Positions 16,100 to 24,902 of a stretch of DNA of 64,000 bases are shown in pieces. The translations under genes were made by a program, and so were the position numbers. The DNA is from Bacillota bacterium (GTDB lineage: Bacteria; Bacillota; Clostridia; Lachnospirales; Lachnospiraceae). The notes beneath the pieces were generated by a model that saw only the letters and a program-made list of their open reading frames with translations, searched no databases and had not been told where the DNA came from. Location: the NCBI GenBank assembly GCA_023393095.1, contig JAEWMT010000070.1, forward strand, positions 35,429 through 99,428, written 5' to 3'. Positions within the stretch are counted from its first letter, which is position 1, and every line of letters starts with the position of its first letter.

Positions 16100-18949
16100 T
16101 TATCTTAATCTGATTCTGGTTTCCGTTGAAACTGCGTATTCATAAGCAATTGATCCCATGCTACATTCTATGATATAGGTTAGTTTTCCTTCTTCATCGT
16201 ATACCAGTCCGCATCCGATCTTATTAACACTGTCAGGGATTTGAATTCGCTCAAGATCCACGCAATCATAAAATGCGTTAAATTCGATTTCTTCCACACC
16301 TTCTGCCATACCCACCTCTTTTACTTTGGAATTTTTAAAGGCCTCTATATCGATTTTCTTCACTGATTTCGGTATCACTACCTTATCTATCTTTGAATCT
16401 CTAAATGCTCCGGGAGCAATCTCAGTAACAGTATCCGGAATTATTGCCGTTTTGTCGGTACCCTGATATTTTATCAGTACCCCATTTGACAGAATTATAT
16501 AGTTATCCTTTTGATTACTAAGCCACGCCGTATTGTAAAAAGCATCACTTCCTACATTAAATTTGGTAGATGGCATCTGGATCGTTTTCAAATTCTTACA
16601 TTCGCTAAAGGCATACTCTCCAATCGATTTAATTCCATTTGGCAGTTTTAATTCTTCCAGGGTTTTATTATTGTAAAATGCTTTATCTGCTATAATAGTA
16701 TAAGAATCGGACAGAGTAAGTGATTTATCACTTCCACTATATTTGAGTAATATGTTCTGTAATACCAATATCTTATCTTTTGACTGTGTGTAAAACGGTG
16801 TGGTTGTAAATACTTGAGAACCCATGTCATCCAGAGTTCCGCTAAAGGAAACCTTACCAAGGCTGCTACAGTCTTTGAATGCACAGTCTCCTAAATACTT
16901 TAATTTATCAGGGAGTTTAATTTCTAATAACGAGCTACAATTATTGAATACATAAGCATCCATATAGGTTATGTTATTAGGAAGGATTATCTTCTTTAAT
17001 TTCGGACAATATGCAAATGCAGCGGAATATACTACACCATCCCAATTACTGCTCTTGCCTCCTTTATCATCTATCGTTACTTCTTCCAGTACTTCGCAAT
17101 TATCAAATGCACCCATTCCAATATACTCAATTTTATTCGGCAACACTACCTTCTTTAATTCACTACAGAGGGTAAAACTGAAATCTCCGATGTGTTTCAT
17201 ACTGGAAGGCAGTATAATTTCTGTAATATCATCGTTTTGAGCAAACGCATTGTTTGCGATTGTATCTATGGTATCAGGAATTGTAACTTTGCCACCCTTG
17301 CCTTTATAAGAGATTAACTTACCGTTAATTGCAAAGAAGTCACCAGGAATGGAGTTCATCCATTTCGTACCCGTCAATGCATCTACTGCGATATCGATAT
17401 TTTCATCTGCAAATTCAATATTACCAAGATTTGTACAACCGTCAAAGCATTTATTCGGTAGTTCTTTTATATTCGAATTAATTTTTATGCTCTCAAATGA
17501 AGCACAATTGCAGAAAGCAGAAGCTCCTATGCTTATTACACCGGATGGCAGTGTAAAATCAGATAATTTACTGCAGTTTTTAAATGCCTTTTCCCCAATT
17601 GTGGTTAACTTATCTGGCATACTTACCTTTACCAAGGATTTGCAGCCATCAAATAAAGATGAAGGTACTTCCGCTATCTTATAGGGAATTTTTATTGATG
17701 TCAGGCTACTACAGCCCATAAATACTCCATCCTCCAGCACAGTTAAAGTGTCCGGCATATTGACTGATTGTAGTTTTGTACAATAGCTAAATGCTTCCTC
17801 TCCAAGCTCTGACAGTTTATTTGGTAGTACTACCTTCTTTAATGACTTACATCCATCAAAAAGCCATGTTTCAATTATTGTGAGCTTACTGTTCTTAGCG
17901 AAACTGACCTGAGAAAGATTTTTACAATGTGAAAAGGCGCCTCTTCCGATAGTTGTCACCATGCTCGGAATATTGATACTTGTTAATCCAGTATAACTGA
18001 ATGCCCAATCTCCAATCGATTTGACACCGGACGGTATATTTATTTTCTTTAAATTTATGCAATCGGAAAATGCAAATTCTTTTATTTCTATAAGATTCTT
18101 ATCTAGTACTACCTCCGATAGCTTTTTATTGTTATAAAAAGCACCCTCATTAATGGTTTGGATATTTGAAGGAAGTACCACTTTAGTACGGCTTCCCCGA
18201 TATTTCAGAAGAATACCATCTCCTACCACAAGAAACTCTTTTTTATTGTTCTTTAGCCACGGTGTATCAGTAAATGCTTCCAATCCAATAGAATTTACAC
18301 TGGCAGGGATTGATACCTTTTTTAACTTACTGAAACCAACAAAAGCATCATCCAAAATACTTTTCAAACCACGGTTCATCACGATCTGTGTCAGTTTATT
18401 CTTTACACCGCTAAATGCATCACTTCCGATTTCTTTTACAGATAACGGCAGAGTTACTTTTGATGATTGTCCGTTATAATGAATCAGAATGCCATTTCCT
18501 TCAATTACGAATTTCCGTTTATCATTCTTTAACCAATGGGAATCCTTAAAACTTTCTGATTCGATTCTACTCACTGTCTTGGGAATCGTTACCTTTGACA
18601 GATTAACATCTCCAAAAAAAGCCTCGTATTCGATGGTTTCAACGCCACTTTTCATAGTAACTGTTTTCAGGTTATGACAATTGGAAAAGGCACATAGGCC
18701 GATTACCTTAACATCTCCGGGAATAATAACCTCCTCAATCTGACTATTTTCATCAAATGCAAAATTTCCTATTTCCTTCACGCCAGAGGGTATGGTTATC
18801 TTGCTTTCGGTTCCTACATAGTCCGTTAAGATACCATCCTTAATTACAAAGTCTTCATTACCCTTAGCATAGCCTTTTACAGGGAATGCAGCTGCAAAAA
18901 TCAACGCCGCGGCGAATAACCCCATACTGATTTTTTGTCTTATTTTCAT
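16100..18949 (-). CDS. secreted BspA-like leucine-rich repeat protein (copy 1)
   Basis: This is the upstream member of a tandem pair. It has the same length, signal peptide (SMGLFAAALIFAAAFPVKGYAK) and repeat order as the downstream copy, and is clearly its duplicate by eye over the full length. The cysteine-containing LRR_5 repeats and the W/GILI-containing insertions fall at matching places. I chose the ATG at 18949 because GGAGG lies six bases upstream. A TTG four codons earlier falls at that site itself. The product is presumably secreted, and its binding partner is unknown. Confidence 0.9.
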   Translation of the reverse strand: MKIRQKISMGLFAAALIFAAAFPVKGYAKGNEDFVIKDGILTDYVGTESKITIPSGVKEIGNFAFDENSQIEEVIIPGDVKVIGLCAFSNCHNLKTVTMKSGVETIEYEAFFGDVNLSKVTIPKTVSRIESESFKDSHWLKNDKRKFVIEGNGILIHYNGQSSKVTLPLSVKEIGSDAFSGVKNKLTQIVMNRGLKSILDDAFVGFSKLKKVSIPASVNSIGLEAFTDTPWLKNNKKEFLVVGDGILLKYRGSRTKVVLPSNIQTINEGAFYNNKKLSEVVLDKNLIEIKEFAFSDCINLKKINIPSGVKSIGDWAFSYTGLTSINIPSMVTTIGRGAFSHCKNLSQVSFAKNSKLTIIETWLFDGCKSLKKVVLPNKLSELGEEAFSYCTKLQSVNMPDTLTVLEDGVFMGCSSLTSIKIPYKIAEVPSSLFDGCKSLVKVSMPDKLTTIGEKAFKNCSKLSDFTLPSGVISIGASAFCNCASFESIKINSNIKELPNKCFDGCTNLGNIEFADENIDIAVDALTGTKWMNSIPGDFFAINGKLISYKGKGGKVTIPDTIDTIANNAFAQNDDITEIILPSSMKHIGDFSFTLCSELKKVVLPNKIEYIGMGAFDNCEVLEEVTIDDKGGKSSNWDGVVYSAAFAYCPKLKKIILPNNITYMDAYVFNNCSSLLEIKLPDKLKYLGDCAFKDCSSLGKVSFSGTLDDMGSQVFTTTPFYTQSKDKILVLQNILLKYSGSDKSLTLSDSYTIIADKAFYNNKTLEELKLPNGIKSIGEYAFSECKNLKTIQMPSTKFNVGSDAFYNTAWLSNQKDNYIILSNGVLIKYQGTDKTAIIPDTVTEIAPGAFRDSKIDKVVIPKSVKKIDIEAFKNSKVKEVGMAEGVEEIEFNAFYDCVDLERIQIPDSVNKIGCGLVYDEEGKLTYIIECSMGSIAYEYAVSTETRIRLR

Positions 18950-19201
18950 CTTGACCTCCAAATTGTTTTGAACTCATTGAAGCAATGAATCAAATGATTG
19001 CTTACATTTTTTTATACACCCTTCTCGTTATCACCATATTATACATTAATTTCCTTATTTGTATAGTTAAATATTTATTAAGTTTCCAAATACAATTTTA
19101 ACAACTACTTTTAAAAAATTAAATGTTTATCTATATTTTTCCTTGCATGTAATAATATGTTATGTTATACTAACCCGAAAATCAAGTTAGGAGAATTTAC
19201 C

Positions 19202-19423
19202 ATGAAAATGTTTAACCTTATTCTCGTCGTCTTTTGCTTATATGTAAAATTATAGCTTACCTCTTGTAGCAATTTTATTTGTGTAGCTGCAGGCAGGTTA
19301 ATCTCTTGTATCTATGCAAATACGGATAAGGTTTTTCTATATACAATAGCCATACCGCCTTGCATAATATTTATTTCAATATTATTCAAGGCTTTTTTAT
19401 TTTTAAATTACATTTTACTCTAA
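19202..19423 (+). pseudogene. small membrane protein gene with internal amber stop
   Basis: An ATG with a TAGGAGA ribosome binding site starts a frame reading MKMFNLILVVFCLYVKL, then TAG at 19253-19255. The same frame continues open for 55 codons to TAA at 19421. The continuation has two hydrophobic stretches (VAAGRLISCIY; VFLYTIAIPPCIIFISILF). Without the TAG it would be a 73-residue protein with two or three membrane spans. I recognise no family. Likely a pseudogene or a sequence error. Readthrough cannot be excluded. Confidence 0.45.
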
Positions 19424-19440
19424 TACATTAAATACAAAGG

Positions 19441-19475
19441 TATTTGCAAAGACGATATAGTTTCGCAATTACTTA
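19441..19475. repeat. end-fragment of the 168-bp MITE-like element
   Basis: The bases GACGATATAGTTTCGCAATT and what follows match, as reverse complement, the left end of the element at 26399-26566. Both include the AAAGAC-TATAGTTTCG-AATTAC core, and about three quarters of 37 positions agree. Only one end is present, just upstream of the ABC exporter gene, so it may contribute to its promoter region. Confidence 0.45.
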
Positions 19476-19506
19476 AAATGATTACTATGAAAGGGGAGAT
19501 TTCTTA

Positions 19507-20496
19507 ATGGAAGCAATCACAGTTAATCACTTGTCTAAGACCTTTCAGGTTAAAGTTAAGGAAAAAGGTCTTGGAGGCAGCATTAAATCAATATTTCATC
19601 CAACCTATCGTAGTATCAATGCAGTGGATGATATCAGCTTTCATGTTGAAGAAGGTGAGATACTTGCATTTATCGGACCAAATGGGGCAGGAAAGAGTAC
19701 AACTATCAAAATGCTTACCGGAATTTTATATCCAAATCAGGGCGCAGCTTCTGTCATGAATATTAATCCGGCAAAAAAGAGGAAGCAGCTATCTTATAAA
19801 ATAGGGACGGTATTTGGGCAAAAGGAGCAGCTCTGGACTCATCTTACCCCTTACGATAATTTTAAGTTCTTCGGGGCTATCTATGATTTAAAGGATAGTG
19901 AAGCCGAAGCCAGAATAGCGGAGTTAATTCAGGTATTTGAACTGGAGGAGTTCATTAACACCCCTGTCAGAAATCTTTCCCTTGGTCAAAGAATCCGCTG
20001 TGAGATCGTCGCTTCCCTGATTCACAGACCACAGATTCTATTTCTGGATGAGCCTACCATTGGACTGGATCCTGTAGTAAAGGAAAACATTAGGGCTTTA
20101 ATAAAGAAAATGAATAAAGAATACCAGACCACCATATTTTTGACCAGTCATGATATCGGTGATATAGAGAAGCTCTGTAAAAGAATTATCATTGTTAATC
20201 ATGGTCGCATCGTACTGGATGATTCCATGGAAAAAATTAAATATCATTACCTTGGTAAGAAAATAGTTGATGTAAAAATGAGGGAGCTGACTGATTTAAG
20301 CGACGAGGACGGAATCACTGTGATCAAAAGTAAGGGAAATCAAGTAAAGCTTGAAGTTGATACAACAAAAAGGAACATCAGTGACGCCCTAAAACTAATT
20401 GATGCCGATAATATCCTAGATATCAACATATCCAATATCCCTCTAGAAAACATTATAACAGAGATATATAAAGAAAACCGGCAAGGCATGATCTAG
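19507..20496 (+). CDS. ABC-2 type exporter, ATP-binding subunit
   Basis: This 329-residue ATPase is of the uncharacterised exporter class typified by COG4586. It has an N-terminal extension with the LGGSIKSIFHPTYR insertion typical of that class. The Walker A is GPNGAGKST, followed by the Q-loop region GTVFGQKEQLWTHL, the LSLGQRIRCEI signature, the Walker B ILFLDEPTIGLDP and the switch His in TSHDIGDIE. The C-terminal 90 residues form the accessory domain seen in drug-exporter ATPases. It is first of a three-gene operon with two permeases and has a strong GGGGAG site. The substrate is unknown. Confidence 0.92.
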   Translation: MEAITVNHLSKTFQVKVKEKGLGGSIKSIFHPTYRSINAVDDISFHVEEGEILAFIGPNGAGKSTTIKMLTGILYPNQGAASVMNINPAKKRKQLSYKIGTVFGQKEQLWTHLTPYDNFKFFGAIYDLKDSEAEARIAELIQVFELEEFINTPVRNLSLGQRIRCEIVASLIHRPQILFLDEPTIGLDPVVKENIRALIKKMNKEYQTTIFLTSHDIGDIEKLCKRIIIVNHGRIVLDDSMEKIKYHYLGKKIVDVKMRELTDLSDEDGITVIKSKGNQVKLEVDTTKRNISDALKLIDADNILDINISNIPLENIITEIYKENRQGMI

Positions 20497-20516
20497 ATGG
20501 TAGAAAGGAGGTCCTC

Positions 20517-21308
20517 ATGCGAAAATATATGTTTATCTTCAAAGCGACCCTAATGGAAAGCCTTCAATATGTTATGAATATCATATTAGGATTTCTTACG
20601 TACTTTATGATAATATTTATATTTATTCACCTATGGAAATATATGTACTCTGATTCCTCTAGTTTAATTAGTGGCTACTCCATTCAGCAGATGATCTGGT
20701 ATGTAATCTTTACGGAAGCAGTATGGTTCGGAGGACGACACAGAACACTTACCTTTCAGGTCAGTAATAATATAAAGAGTGGCACAATCGCTTACAGCAT
20801 CAATAAACCGTACCATTATATGTTATATATTATCTCAAAGTACCTTGGTGATATTGTAATTCAGATCACGCTTTTTTTCGGTGCAGGGATTCTGATTGGA
20901 TTAATCTTTATCGGTCCCATTCCGGATTTCAGGCTTTACCATCTGCCATTTGCAATAGCATCCTTTATCCTTGGAATTATGATCAATGCATTTATTTGTA
21001 TCAGTATTTGCGTACTATCCTTTTGGATTGAGGATTCCACACCGTTTCGATGGATCTATGATAAGTTGATTATTGTAATTGGTACTCTATTTCCCTTAGA
21101 ATTATTCCCAATATGGGCACAACCGCTAATCAAATTCTCTCCAATCTATGTAGTGAATTACGGACCGGCAAAGCTGATGGTTGATTTTAGCTTCGTAACA
21201 GCGGCAAAGATATTTCTAGCGCAAATGATATACATTATTATTACCTTATTAATATTATTTTCATTGTTTCGGAAGGGAGTGAAAAAGCTTAATGTTAACG
21301 GCGGCTAA
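20517..21308 (+). CDS. ABC-2 type exporter permease A
   Basis: This 263-residue protein has six predicted membrane segments, including IILGFLTYFMIIFIFIHLW near the start and IFLAQMIYIIITLLILF near the end. It belongs to the permease class paired with the preceding ATPase (COG4587 type). That class shows the conserved central block WFGGRHRTLTFQVSNNIKSG and Y-x-x-x-KPYHYM. GAAAGGAGG lies seven bases before the ATG. It overlaps the next permease gene by 17 bases, so the two are translationally coupled and probably form a heterodimeric channel. Confidence 0.9.
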   Translation: MRKYMFIFKATLMESLQYVMNIILGFLTYFMIIFIFIHLWKYMYSDSSSLISGYSIQQMIWYVIFTEAVWFGGRHRTLTFQVSNNIKSGTIAYSINKPYHYMLYIISKYLGDIVIQITLFFGAGILIGLIFIGPIPDFRLYHLPFAIASFILGIMINAFICISICVLSFWIEDSTPFRWIYDKLIIVIGTLFPLELFPIWAQPLIKFSPIYVVNYGPAKLMVDFSFVTAAKIFLAQMIYIIITLLILFSLFRKGVKKLNVNGG

Positions 21309-22086
21309 TCATCAATGGAGGGTTATCCTTCTTTCTTTAAAATATAATCTTATGCGTGAAATGACTAATCGTATTACCTTTATGACTAATGTATGCTTTA
21401 TGATTTTAAATAACGCTACCTTCATTATACAATGGATGCTTTTGTTTCACCTAAAGAAAAGCATAGGCGGGTATCAACTAGATGAAATCATGTTGCTTTG
21501 GGGTTTGTCGGCCTCCACCTACGGATTGTCCCATATCATGTTTCAGCAGGCATATTCACTTCCTACCATTATCATGAACGGCAAGCTAGATTCCTATCTG
21601 GTTCAGCCGAAAAATGTACTGCTTAGTGTAATAACCTCAGCTACCAATTCCTCTGCTATCGGGGATCTCATCTATGGATATTTAGTACTAATTATATTTA
21701 ATTTCAGTATTACCAATTTGCTTCTTTATACCTTATTTAGCATACTGGGTGCTTTGATTATGACTGCCTTCATTGTTATATCAGGCAGTATTTCCTTCTG
21801 GATTACACGGGGAGATATGATATTAGATAGCTTATTTAATATAATGACCCTCTTCTCCACTTATCCAGATACAATTTTTAAAGAAATCGTGAGACTACTA
21901 TTTTACACTCTTGTACCAATCGGATTCATGGTTTATCTACCAATGAAAATCATTCTGCATTTTAATCTGCTTTTTGTATTGGCGGTTATCTGCTTTACTT
22001 TATTCATAGTACCTTTGGCCTTCTTCATCTTCAATCGGGGGTTACGGCGGTATACATCAAGTAATCTGATGATGTCGAGAATTTAA
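21292..22086 (+). CDS. ABC-2 type exporter permease B
   Basis: This 264-residue integral membrane protein (COG3694 type) is the usual third gene of this exporter. It has six hydrophobic segments. The cytoplasmic loop carries MNGKLDSYLVQPKNVLLSV, matching the G-x-L-D-x-x-L-x-x-P motif that faces the ATPase in this family. Its start overlaps the end of permease A. The gene ends the operon. The 300 bases that follow are AT-rich. Confidence 0.9.
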   Translation: MLTAANHQWRVILLSLKYNLMREMTNRITFMTNVCFMILNNATFIIQWMLLFHLKKSIGGYQLDEIMLLWGLSASTYGLSHIMFQQAYSLPTIIMNGKLDSYLVQPKNVLLSVITSATNSSAIGDLIYGYLVLIIFNFSITNLLLYTLFSILGALIMTAFIVISGSISFWITRGDMILDSLFNIMTLFSTYPDTIFKEIVRLLFYTLVPIGFMVYLPMKIILHFNLLFVLAVICFTLFIVPLAFFIFNRGLRRYTSSNLMMSRI

Positions 22087-22388
22087 ATAAAGTATCTTCT
22101 TATTATATACTGTAATAATTATTGTATTAATTACAAAATTACAATTGTAATTATTTGCCATTTAATTATTTTCATGATACAATGAAATTTGTGGACAACC
22201 AAAAATTACATATGATTATCTTGCTATTAACAGCAAGTCACTAATTTACTGCAGATACGTTTAAAACAGGATAAATTACTATAAATTTATCTGATTTAAC
22301 AAGAAGTACAACGAGGTTATACGTATATTGATGTGAGCTACGTTTGACAAATCTTATTCTGTAAAATGTAAAGGAGTGAAATGATTGT
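22087..22388. other. AT-rich interval before the PPi-PFK gene
   Basis: There is no gene here. A 16-base perfect palindrome, AATTACAATTGTAATT, lies at 22137-22152, and a small hairpin CTTGCT/AGCAAG near 22222-22240 lacks a T-run. These may be a regulatory site for the glycolytic gene downstream, but the base composition makes chance palindromes easy. Confidence 0.3.
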
Positions 22389-23609
22389 ATGGTACTTGAA
22401 GGAAAAGTTGTAGTAGCACAAGGCGGTGGTCCAACCGCAGTAATTAACCAGTCCTTAGTCGGAGCTGTATTGGAATCCAGAAAATTTCCGCAGATCACAA
22501 AGGTTTATGGTGCGGTTAACGGGGTTTCGGGAATTATCAATGAGGATTTTCTTGATTTAACCCAAGAGACAACACATAATCTAGAGCAGGTAGCAATTAC
22601 ACCATCGTCTGCTTTATACTCAACAAGAGATAAACCGGATAATTCATATTGCAAGGAGATTTTTAATGTTTTTAAAGTCCACGGTGTAAGATATTTCTTC
22701 TACATTGGGGGCAATGACTCTGCCGACACTGTTCGGATTGTTAATGAGCAGGCAGAATCCTCAGGTTATGAATTCAGAGCTATTCATATTCCAAAAACGA
22801 TTGATAATGATCTGATGATAAATGACCATACTCCCGGTTACCCCTCGGCCGCCAAATTTGTTGCCCAATCCTTTATCGGACTTAATCTGGATAACAGAGC
22901 TCTTCCCGGCGTTCATATCGGAGTTGTTATGGGACGGCATGCCGGCTTCTTAACCGCTGCTTCTTCCATTGCGCAGAAATATCCTGATGACGGCCCACAT
23001 TTGATTTATCTTCCCGAGCGTCCTTTTATTGTAGATAATTTCCTTAAGGATGTTAAAAGTGTATATGAAAAATACGGCCGCTGTATCATAGCAGTATCCG
23101 AAGGTATTCAGGATGAAAATGGCGTTCCGATTGTATCGAAGTTAATCAAAAACAAGGAAACAGATGCACATGGTAATACGCAGCTGTCAGGTACAGGTGC
23201 CTTAGGTGATCTGTTATCTCAGGAGATTAAGAATAAGCTTGGTATTAGCCGCGTTCGCTCCGATACCTTAGGATATCTACAAAGATCCTTCATGGGATGT
23301 GTATCTCCTATAGACCAGCACGAGGCCAGAGAAGTTGGGGAGAAAGCTGCTCAGTTTGCAATCTGGCATAATATTGACGGTTCCATTACTATCCACCGGA
23401 CCGGTCTTTATTCTGTAGATTATAAAATGACTGATTTACATAATGTTGCAGGTAAAACGAAGCTTATGCCAGATCATTTCATTAACGAGTACAACAATAA
23501 TGTTACCGACGCCTTCAAATATTACCTACAGCCTTTGCTTGGATGTGATATGCCGGAAGCCAGTATGTTAAGGGCTCCCAGAGCAGAGAAATTACTTCAT
23601 AAGTTATAG
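22389..23609 (+). CDS. pfp: 6-phosphofructokinase, probably pyrophosphate-dependent
   Basis: It phosphorylates fructose 6-phosphate. The length (406 residues) and motifs fit the PPi-using group rather than the 320-residue ATP-PfkA. Seen are the N-terminal GGGPTAVINQSLVG, YIGGNDSADT, the catalytic IPKTIDNDL block, and GVVMGRHAGFLTAAS. In ATP enzymes the GGDGS glycine binds the nucleotide. In PPi enzymes it is a bulkier Asp, and here the equivalent stretch is GGNDS, which argues against ATP use. PPi-PFK makes glycolysis reversible and saves ATP, common in fermentative clostridia. The gene stands alone with its own strong terminator. Confidence 0.9.
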   Translation: MVLEGKVVVAQGGGPTAVINQSLVGAVLESRKFPQITKVYGAVNGVSGIINEDFLDLTQETTHNLEQVAITPSSALYSTRDKPDNSYCKEIFNVFKVHGVRYFFYIGGNDSADTVRIVNEQAESSGYEFRAIHIPKTIDNDLMINDHTPGYPSAAKFVAQSFIGLNLDNRALPGVHIGVVMGRHAGFLTAASSIAQKYPDDGPHLIYLPERPFIVDNFLKDVKSVYEKYGRCIIAVSEGIQDENGVPIVSKLIKNKETDAHGNTQLSGTGALGDLLSQEIKNKLGISRVRSDTLGYLQRSFMGCVSPIDQHEAREVGEKAAQFAIWHNIDGSITIHRTGLYSVDYKMTDLHNVAGKTKLMPDHFINEYNNNVTDAFKYYLQPLLGCDMPEASMLRAPRAEKLLHKL

Positions 23610-23617
23610 TTAAAAAA

Positions 23618-23670
23618 AAGGAGCATCGTTACTTTTTTCATAAAAAATAAAAAAGTAACGATACTCCTTT
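23618..23670 (+). terminator. strong hairpin terminator after PPi-PFK
   Basis: A nearly perfect stem of about 21 pairs (AGGAGCATCGTTACTTTTTT, with one mismatch to its complement) has a loop of about ten bases. A/T runs flank it on both sides, so it can work for both strands. The sequence AAAGGAGCATCGT also forms the stem of the terminator at 45764-45805. Confidence 0.85.
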
Positions 23671-23843
23671 CATGAATAATCAATTAGCAACGAATGTTTT
23701 AGCGAATATGATTTGGTAATTAATGTTAAACGGGTAATATCAGAACATTAATTACTACCTTATTAATTAATTCTCATAAAACTGTTGAATAAAACTAGTC
23801 CGATTGAAAAACCAAAAACTATAAATGGTATACATTTTTTGAA

Positions 23844-24362
23844 TTAGTTATGATACTTCTCCCAGCTTACTAATTCCTCTAGACTCTTTCGAGGCGTTTC
23901 TGTGCTTCTTTCCTTGGAAGGATACCCAATCGGCAATAATGCAATTGGTTCCAGATGCGATGGTAGCTCGAGTAATTCACGACAGAGTTTTGCATCAAAA
24001 GCACAGACCCAACAGCTTCCAAGTCCTAGGTCAGTTGCAGCAAGTGTCATATGGTCAACTGCAATCGCTACATCAATATCGCAATGATCCTTGCCATCAC
24101 TGCGTTTCCAGGATACCGAATGATCTCCGCAGATTACTATGATGACTGGTGCGCTTTTTATCCAATTACGTTCATAGCATTGGGTTACCTTTTGTCTTTC
24201 ATCCCCATCGGTTATTACAATATATTGAAGGGGCTGATAATTAACAGCAGAAGGTGCTAATCTACCAGCCTCCAGTACCTGAAGCAGCTTTTCCTTCTCT
24301 ACCTCTTTCTCCAAATATCCTCTTACTGAATATCTTTTCTTTACGATATCTATCAATGACAT
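23844..24362 (-). CDS. nitroreductase-family FMN oxidoreductase
   Basis: This 172-residue protein binds FMN and uses NAD(P)H to reduce nitro or quinone compounds. The family blocks are RYSVRGYLEKEV at the N-terminus, EAGRLAPSAVNYQPLQYIVI with the FMN-phosphate residues, DHMTLAATDLGLGSCWVCAF and LLPIGYPSKE near the C-terminus. The ATG at 24362 follows AAAGGAGATGATGATA, so I prefer it over the upstream Met codons. The physiological substrate is unknown. It lies alone on the minus strand. A terminator at 24505 and a small gene upstream separate it from other transcription. Confidence 0.9.
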   Translation of the reverse strand: MSLIDIVKKRYSVRGYLEKEVEKEKLLQVLEAGRLAPSAVNYQPLQYIVITDGDERQKVTQCYERNWIKSAPVIIVICGDHSVSWKRSDGKDHCDIDVAIAVDHMTLAATDLGLGSCWVCAFDAKLCRELLELPSHLEPIALLPIGYPSKERSTETPRKSLEELVSWEKYHN

Positions 24363-24494
24363 TATCATCATCTCCTTTTTTTCTGGAAAATGCTTATCAA
24401 CTGCCTATTTTCTTACTGCTATTGCCTAAATTATTATATCTTAATGCAACTGTCATCACAAGTTCTTAATATATTGAATTTTAAAAGATATGAA

Positions 24495-24530
24495 ATAAAA
24501 AATCGGGGCTTTTTAAAACGCCCCAATTTG
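24495..24530 (-). terminator. terminator of the small Lys-rich gene
   Basis: On the minus strand the hairpin GGGGC-GTTTTAAAAA-GCCCC (24505-24524) is followed by GATTTTTTAT. It begins 12 bases past the stop of the 27-residue gene. Confidence 0.75.
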
Positions 24531-24535
24531 TGGTA

Positions 24536-24619
24536 CTATTTTTTTTTAGTTGAAGTAGCTGCCGTTCCTTTATCGGAGCTCTTCTTTTTCGGAGCTTTTT
24601 TCGGATTCTTATCTCCCAT
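24536..24619 (-). CDS. 27-residue Lys-rich small protein
   Basis: The frame reads MGDKNPKKAPKKKSSDKG, then TAATSTKKK and a stop. It has an ATG, a GAAGGTGG ribosome binding site about nine bases upstream, and a strong intrinsic terminator just after the stop, which together make a complete small gene. The protein is very basic, with no hydrophobic part, so it may bind nucleic acid or ribosomes. From memory, short MGDK-x-P-K-lysine proteins are widespread in Clostridia but have no assigned role. Confidence 0.65.
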   Translation of the reverse strand: MGDKNPKKAPKKKSSDKGTAATSTKKK

Positions 24620-24826
24620 GCAATTCACCACCTTCTATATTATTTTGCCCTTTCATTAATTTCATTTTATATTGATTTACATATATTGTCAATTTCATTT
24701 TCATTATTAATTGGTGGAATCGGATGATTACATCTATCCATGTATTGAATTTGAACAATAGAGGTGACAATCCCAGCAAAACATCTCATGTTTGTTATTT
24801 TATTCCATTAATTTTTCAAATTCCAC

Positions 24827-24855
24827 TTGACGCGAAAGAAAGTTTTAACTAAGAT
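24827..24855 (+). promoter_or_regulatory. promoter of the TetR gene
   Basis: TTGACG (24827-24832) is separated by 17 bases from TAAGAT (24850-24855). Transcription would begin near 24862, inside the adjacent inverted repeat. Confidence 0.5.
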
Positions 24856-24860
24856 ATTAA

Positions 24861-24887
24861 GTGACCAATATACAAGAAACTGGTCAC
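24861..24887 (+). promoter_or_regulatory. probable TetR operator
   Basis: GTGACCA and its exact complement TGGTCAC are spaced by 13 bases. It covers the expected transcription start and the leader of the regulator gene that begins at 24903, the usual arrangement for autorepression. Confidence 0.5.
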
Positions 24888-24902
24888 ATGAGGAGACGAG
24901 AC

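Noticed and set aside
13222..18949. CRISPR-like or tandem DNA repeat array in the leucine-rich repeat genes
   Set aside because: The periodicity is at protein level with diverged DNA. There are no identical direct repeats with unique spacers.
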